Position numbers and translations under genes: made by a program. Below, piece after piece: positions 60,859-64,000 of a DNA stretch of 64,000 nt (the stretch's first letter is position 1; the number at the start of each line of letters is the position of its first letter). Source of the DNA: UBA3537 sp965658025 (GTDB taxonomy: Bacteria; Bacteroidota; Bacteroidia; Flavobacteriales; Flavobacteriaceae); contig CBFHQL010000001.1 of the NCBI GenBank assembly GCA_965658025.1, forward strand, positions 124,001-188,000, given 5' to 3'. The notes beneath the pieces are model-generated. The model was not told where the DNA came from and made no database searches. It was given only the letters and a program-made list of their open reading frames with translations.

Positions 60859-61683
60859 ATGTTAGATCAAATCATCAATTATTTTGAATCCATCGATCCG
60901 ATATTGGCGGCGCTTTATGCATCGTTATTTACTTGGATTCTAACGGCACTTGGCGCCGCATTAGTATTTTTCTTCAAAGGGATGAACAGGGGTCTGCTTG
61001 ATGGTATGCTTGGGTTCACAGGGGGTGTTATGGTAGCTGCAAGTTTTTGGAGTTTGCTCGCACCAGGAATAGAAATGAGTCCTGGCGAGGGCTTTGTCAA
61101 AGTGATTCCTGCAGCTGTTGGTTTTGGTTTAGGAGCTTTATTTTTATTTGGTTTAGACAAAATTCTTCCTCATTTGCATATCAATTTTAAAGAAACCGAA
61201 AAAGAAGGAGTCAAATCTCCGTGGCATCGAACAACTTTATTAGTTTTAGCCATTACCATGCACAATATTCCGGAGGGTTTGGCTGTAGGTGTTTTGTTTG
61301 GCGGTGTTGCTGCTGGAATTCCAGAAGCTACTATTGGTGGTGCCGTAGCATTGGCTTTGGGTATTGGGATTCAAAATTTTCCAGAAGGAATCGCAGTGTC
61401 TATGCCGCTTAGGCGTCAGGGCGTAAGCCGTTTTAAAAGTTTTTGGTATGGACAATTATCGGCTATTGTGGAGCCCATAGCTGCTGTTTTAGGGGCATTG
61501 GCTGTCACTTTTTTTACACCAATTTTGCCTTATGCATTGGCTTTTGCTGCAGGCGCAATGATTTTTGTGGTGGTTGAAGAAGTTATCCCTGAAACACAAA
61601 GAGATAAATATACCGATATTGCTACGCTTGGATTTATTGGAGGATTTATTGTAATGATGACTTTAGATGTGGCTTTGGGTTAA
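60859..61683 (+). CDS. ZIP-family metal transporter
   Basis: A 274-residue importer with about eight membrane helices, in the ZupT/GufA branch. The metal-path motifs are HNIPEGLAVGVLFGG (helix 4) and QNFPEGIAVSMPLRR with FWYGQLSAIVEPIAAVLGA (helix 5). It moves divalent metals such as Zn, Mn or Fe into the cytoplasm. It lies 2 bases after the regulator gene, so metal-dependent control is likely. It ends tail to tail with the small Cys-rich gene (4-base overlap). Confidence 0.94.
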   Translation: MLDQIINYFESIDPILAALYASLFTWILTALGAALVFFFKGMNRGLLDGMLGFTGGVMVAASFWSLLAPGIEMSPGEGFVKVIPAAVGFGLGALFLFGLDKILPHLHINFKETEKEGVKSPWHRTTLLVLAITMHNIPEGLAVGVLFGGVAAGIPEATIGGAVALALGIGIQNFPEGIAVSMPLRRQGVSRFKSFWYGQLSAIVEPIAAVLGALAVTFFTPILPYALAFAAGAMIFVVVEEVIPETQRDKYTDIATLGFIGGFIVMMTLDVALG

Positions 61684-61808
61684 CAACCACAATTGTTTCC
61701 ACCACAATTTTTATTGTCTTTTTTTGACCTTATTTTTTTTCTAAGTAGAAATAAAACAGCGCCAATTGCTAAGATGCTTAAGATGAAAGTTTCAACTGAT
61801 GAGTTCAA
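61680..61808 (-). CDS. FeoB-associated Cys-rich membrane protein, 42 aa
   Basis: A minus-strand frame immediately downstream of feoB (4-base gap). It encodes 42 residues: one membrane helix (about 6-22, TFILSILAIGAVLFLLR), a basic stretch RKKIRSKKDNKN, and the Cys-rich end CGGNNCGC. This is the form of the FeoB-associated/P12 family that accompanies feoAB. The start is taken as TTG (61806-61808), since no ATG occurs in the frame after the feoB stop. Its TAA shares bases with the ZIP gene stop. Confidence 0.8.
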   Translation of the reverse strand: MNSSVETFILSILAIGAVLFLLRKKIRSKKDNKNCGGNNCGC

Positions 61809-61812
61809 AATG

Positions 61813-63915
61813 TTAGTTTAAAATTTGAAAAGCAATTAATGCAAAAATATAAGCAATAGTAGTCATCCCAACGAGTTGAATTAATGGCCATTTCCAACTT
61901 TTTGTTTCTCTTTTTACCACAGCAAGCGTACTCATGCACTGCATAGCAAAGGCATAAAAAAGCAGTAGAGAAATTCCTGAAGCAAAGGTGAACACTTTAC
62001 GCCCATCGGCATAAGTTTCTTTAGACATTTTTGTTTTAATGGTATCAATACTTTCATTTTCCGAGGCACTTCCCACACTGTAAATGGTTGCTAAAGTCCC
62101 TACAAAAACTTCTCTTGCTGCAAAAGAAGCTACCAACCCAATTCCAATTTTCCAATCGTACCCCAAAGGTTTAATAACGGGCTCAATGGTTTTCCCAATG
62201 ATACCGATGTAAGAGTGTTCTAAACGGTATGCAGCAACCCTATCTTCCAACTCAGCTTCTGAGCTATCGGCATACGCTTTTGTTACAAAGGTTTCAGCAT
62301 TATTAAACTTTTCTCCTGGGCCATAAGAAGCCAAAACCCATAATATGATAGAAATGGCTAAAATGATTTTTCCAGCTTCAAGAACAAAAGTTTTCGTTTT
62401 TTCAAATACGGTGATGAGTACATTTTTTAGTAAAGGCAGTTTGTAGTTAGGCATTTCGACCACAAAAAATGTTTTCCTATTTGTTTTCATGACACGATCT
62501 AATACATAAGCCGAAAACACAGCCATACCAAATCCAATAAGGTAGAGCAACATTAGGGTGAGTGCCTGGTAACTTAAGCCAAAAATATAGCCTTCAGGAA
62601 TGACCAAAGCAATGATAATCAAATAAACAGGCAAGCGTGCCGAACAGGTTGTAAATGGTGTAACCAAAATGGTAATGAGGCGTTCTTTCCAATTTTCAAT
62701 ATTTCGAGTAGCCATTACAGCGGGAATGGCACAAGCCGTACCCGAAATGAGGGGAACTAAACTCTTTCCGCTGAGTCCAAAACGCCGCATAATGCGGTCC
62801 ATCAAAAAGACGACTCGACTCATATAGCCACTTTCTTCTAAAATGGAAATGAATAGAAACAAAAAAGCAATTTGAGGGATAAAAATCACAATTCCACCAA
62901 TTCCAGAAACAATACCTTCAGCAACTAAATCGGTAACTTTCCCTCCACCAGGGTAGGTGTTTTTGACCCATTCTGCCAATCCTGCAAAAGTGGTATCAAT
63001 CAAATCCATAGGAAAGGTGGCCCAATCGTAAATGGCCTGAAAAATGGTGAGTAATATGATGAAGAAAATGACGTATCCCCAAACTTTATGTGTCAATACT
63101 CTGTCGAGTTTACTTCTTAAATCACGAGCTTTTGAACGGTCAATATTTTGCCCTTCTTTGAGCACATTATTGATAAACTGATAGCGCTTTATCGCTTCTT
63201 TTTGCTGAAGCCGTTTGAGTTCTGAGGCGGATTTTGTTTTAAACTTTGAAACATCAAGTTCTTGCCGTGTGATTTTCCCAAAATTTACGTCTTGGGTAAT
63301 AACTAACCAAAGCTTGTAAAGATCTTGATTGGGAAATGCTTTTTGTAAGCGATCAAAATAAACAGGGTCAATAGTGGATGCATCCAAACATTGCTGCGTA
63401 GGTAGGGTTTTATAATTTTCAATAAGGGATTTAAGCTCTTGAATGCCACTATTTTTTCGAGTACTGACCAATGCAATTTTGGTGTGCAATCGTTTTTCTA
63501 AAACTTCAATTTCTAAAGAAATTCCTTTTCGATTCATCACATCACTCATATTGATGACCAATATGGTAGGAATTTTTAAATCTTTTACTTGTGTAAAGAG
63601 CAGAAGGTTTCGTTTTAGGTTTTCAACATCGCTCACAATAACAGCAACATCGGGATGGTCTTTGTCATTTTTGTTGAGCAACAACTCAATGACTACGTTT
63701 TCGTCTAGCGAAGAAGCGTTCAAGCTATAGGTGCCAGGAAGGTCCAAAATATGCGCTTTTACGCCTCTAGATAATCGGCAAACGCCTTGTTTTTTATCTA
63801 CCGTAATACCAGGGTAATTACCCACTTTTTGATTCAGTCCAGTAAGGGCATTAAATACGGAGGTTTTTCCCGTATTAGGATTTCCAATAAGCGCAACATT
63901 TAATTGTTTACTCAT
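61813..63915 (-). CDS. feoB: Ferrous iron transport protein B
   Basis: A 700-residue GTP-dependent Fe(II) importer. The N-terminal G domain has G1 GNPNTGKT (11-18), LDLPGTYSL (G3) and the G4-like VINMSDV. A GDI-type helical segment follows, then about eight membrane helices from residue 285, with gate repeats ISGTACAIPAVMATR and TTCSARLPVYLI. It overlaps feoA by 8 bases and is followed by the small Cys-rich gene, giving a feoA-feoB-P12 operon on the minus strand. Confidence 0.97.
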   Translation of the reverse strand: MSKQLNVALIGNPNTGKTSVFNALTGLNQKVGNYPGITVDKKQGVCRLSRGVKAHILDLPGTYSLNASSLDENVVIELLLNKNDKDHPDVAVIVSDVENLKRNLLLFTQVKDLKIPTILVINMSDVMNRKGISLEIEVLEKRLHTKIALVSTRKNSGIQELKSLIENYKTLPTQQCLDASTIDPVYFDRLQKAFPNQDLYKLWLVITQDVNFGKITRQELDVSKFKTKSASELKRLQQKEAIKRYQFINNVLKEGQNIDRSKARDLRSKLDRVLTHKVWGYVIFFIILLTIFQAIYDWATFPMDLIDTTFAGLAEWVKNTYPGGGKVTDLVAEGIVSGIGGIVIFIPQIAFLFLFISILEESGYMSRVVFLMDRIMRRFGLSGKSLVPLISGTACAIPAVMATRNIENWKERLITILVTPFTTCSARLPVYLIIIALVIPEGYIFGLSYQALTLMLLYLIGFGMAVFSAYVLDRVMKTNRKTFFVVEMPNYKLPLLKNVLITVFEKTKTFVLEAGKIILAISIILWVLASYGPGEKFNNAETFVTKAYADSSEAELEDRVAAYRLEHSYIGIIGKTIEPVIKPLGYDWKIGIGLVASFAAREVFVGTLATIYSVGSASENESIDTIKTKMSKETYADGRKVFTFASGISLLLFYAFAMQCMSTLAVVKRETKSWKWPLIQLVGMTTIAYIFALIAFQILN

Positions 63916-64000
63916 CGGTTTTATCTATAATTATTAGCGCAGCAGTTTCTTTACGAATGGCCAAATAACTGTCATTTACATTGAGGTACATAGGATCAGA
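63908..64000 (-). CDS. feoA: Ferrous iron transport protein A, C-terminal end (partial)
   Basis: A minus-strand frame entering from the right edge and ending with TAA at 63908-63910. The last 30 residues contain DPMYLNVNDSYLAIRKETAA, which matches the DP-x-x-F-x-hydrophobic...LALRxxEA end of the SH3-like FeoA. FeoA binds FeoB and modulates its activity. It overlaps the feoB start by 8 bases. The start lies outside the window. Confidence 0.88.
   Translation of the reverse strand, partial: SDPMYLNVNDSYLAIRKETAALIIIDKTDE

Noticed and set aside
1..64000. tRNA or rRNA genes
   Set aside because: No cloverleaf-like gene or rRNA segment was recognised in the intergenic regions, all of which are short.

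Overview
The window is AT-rich chromosomal DNA of a member of the Bacteroidota, almost certainly family Flavobacteriaceae. Lineage-typical genes support this: the gliding lipoprotein GldH, DUF4292 and DUF4270 lipoproteins, a short GT5-only glycogen/starch synthase, a SPOR protein with an HU-like N-terminus, a hemC-hemD fusion and TonB-dependent receptors with carboxypeptidase-like plugs. The promoters match the Bacteroidota -7 element TAnnTTTG. No rRNA, tRNA, CRISPR array or insertion sequence was seen. Five N runs (16 to 459 bases) all fall inside genes.

Layout. 1-5181: the tail of a small membrane protein, then atpBEFHAG. 5278-11780: an outer-membrane barrel, a lipoprotein, a flippase, and the tightly coupled chain dut / TPR protein / DUF4292 lipoprotein (frameshifted) / EnvC-like M23 peptidase. 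11784-18880: thioesterase, a 51-aa membrane protein, SPOR protein, dprA, trpS, plsC, recA and trhO. 18994-27966: ricT, gldH, a class A PBP, a two-subunit CoA-transferase, then on the minus strand a serine hydrolase, an exonuclease and a double ABC ATPase. 28017-38313: a heme gene cluster, with hemA-hemCD-hemE-hemF-hemB on the minus strand and araC-hemH-MATE-hemJ on the plus strand. 38363-42528: a NtrY-like histidine kinase, an enoyl-CoA hydratase, and the separate atpDC pair that completes the ATP synthase. 42708-51605 (minus): an SGNH lipoprotein with its TonB receptor, glmS, DUF4270 and a starch synthase. 51712-57797: panC, panD, a flippase-like membrane protein, an esterase-fold protein, radA, a bacilliredoxin and a DjlA-like co-chaperone. 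57816-64000: a metal locus with a TonB receptor, a DtxR/MntR-family regulator, a ZIP transporter, a 42-aa FeoB-associated Cys-rich protein, feoB and the end of feoA.

How the genes work together. Heme synthesis from glutamyl-tRNA to heme is nearly complete here (hemL is not in the window), and the metal locus could supply its iron. The ATP synthase is encoded in two blocks about 36 kb apart. Most other genes serve the cell envelope or DNA maintenance.

The signals most worth following are: (1) a four-helix-bundle (S23-type) gene sitting inside the heme operon, bracketed by 7-bp periodic repeats in inverted orientation; (2) two palindromes in the divergent promoter region of the DtxR-family regulator, one centred on its -7 element; (3) a terminator-like hairpin between atpE and atpF; (4) a one-base frameshift in the DUF4292 gene; (5) an esterase-fold protein with Gly where the nucleophile Ser is expected; (6) a five-cysteine insert in ferrochelatase. 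I did not see a clearly new multi-gene system.
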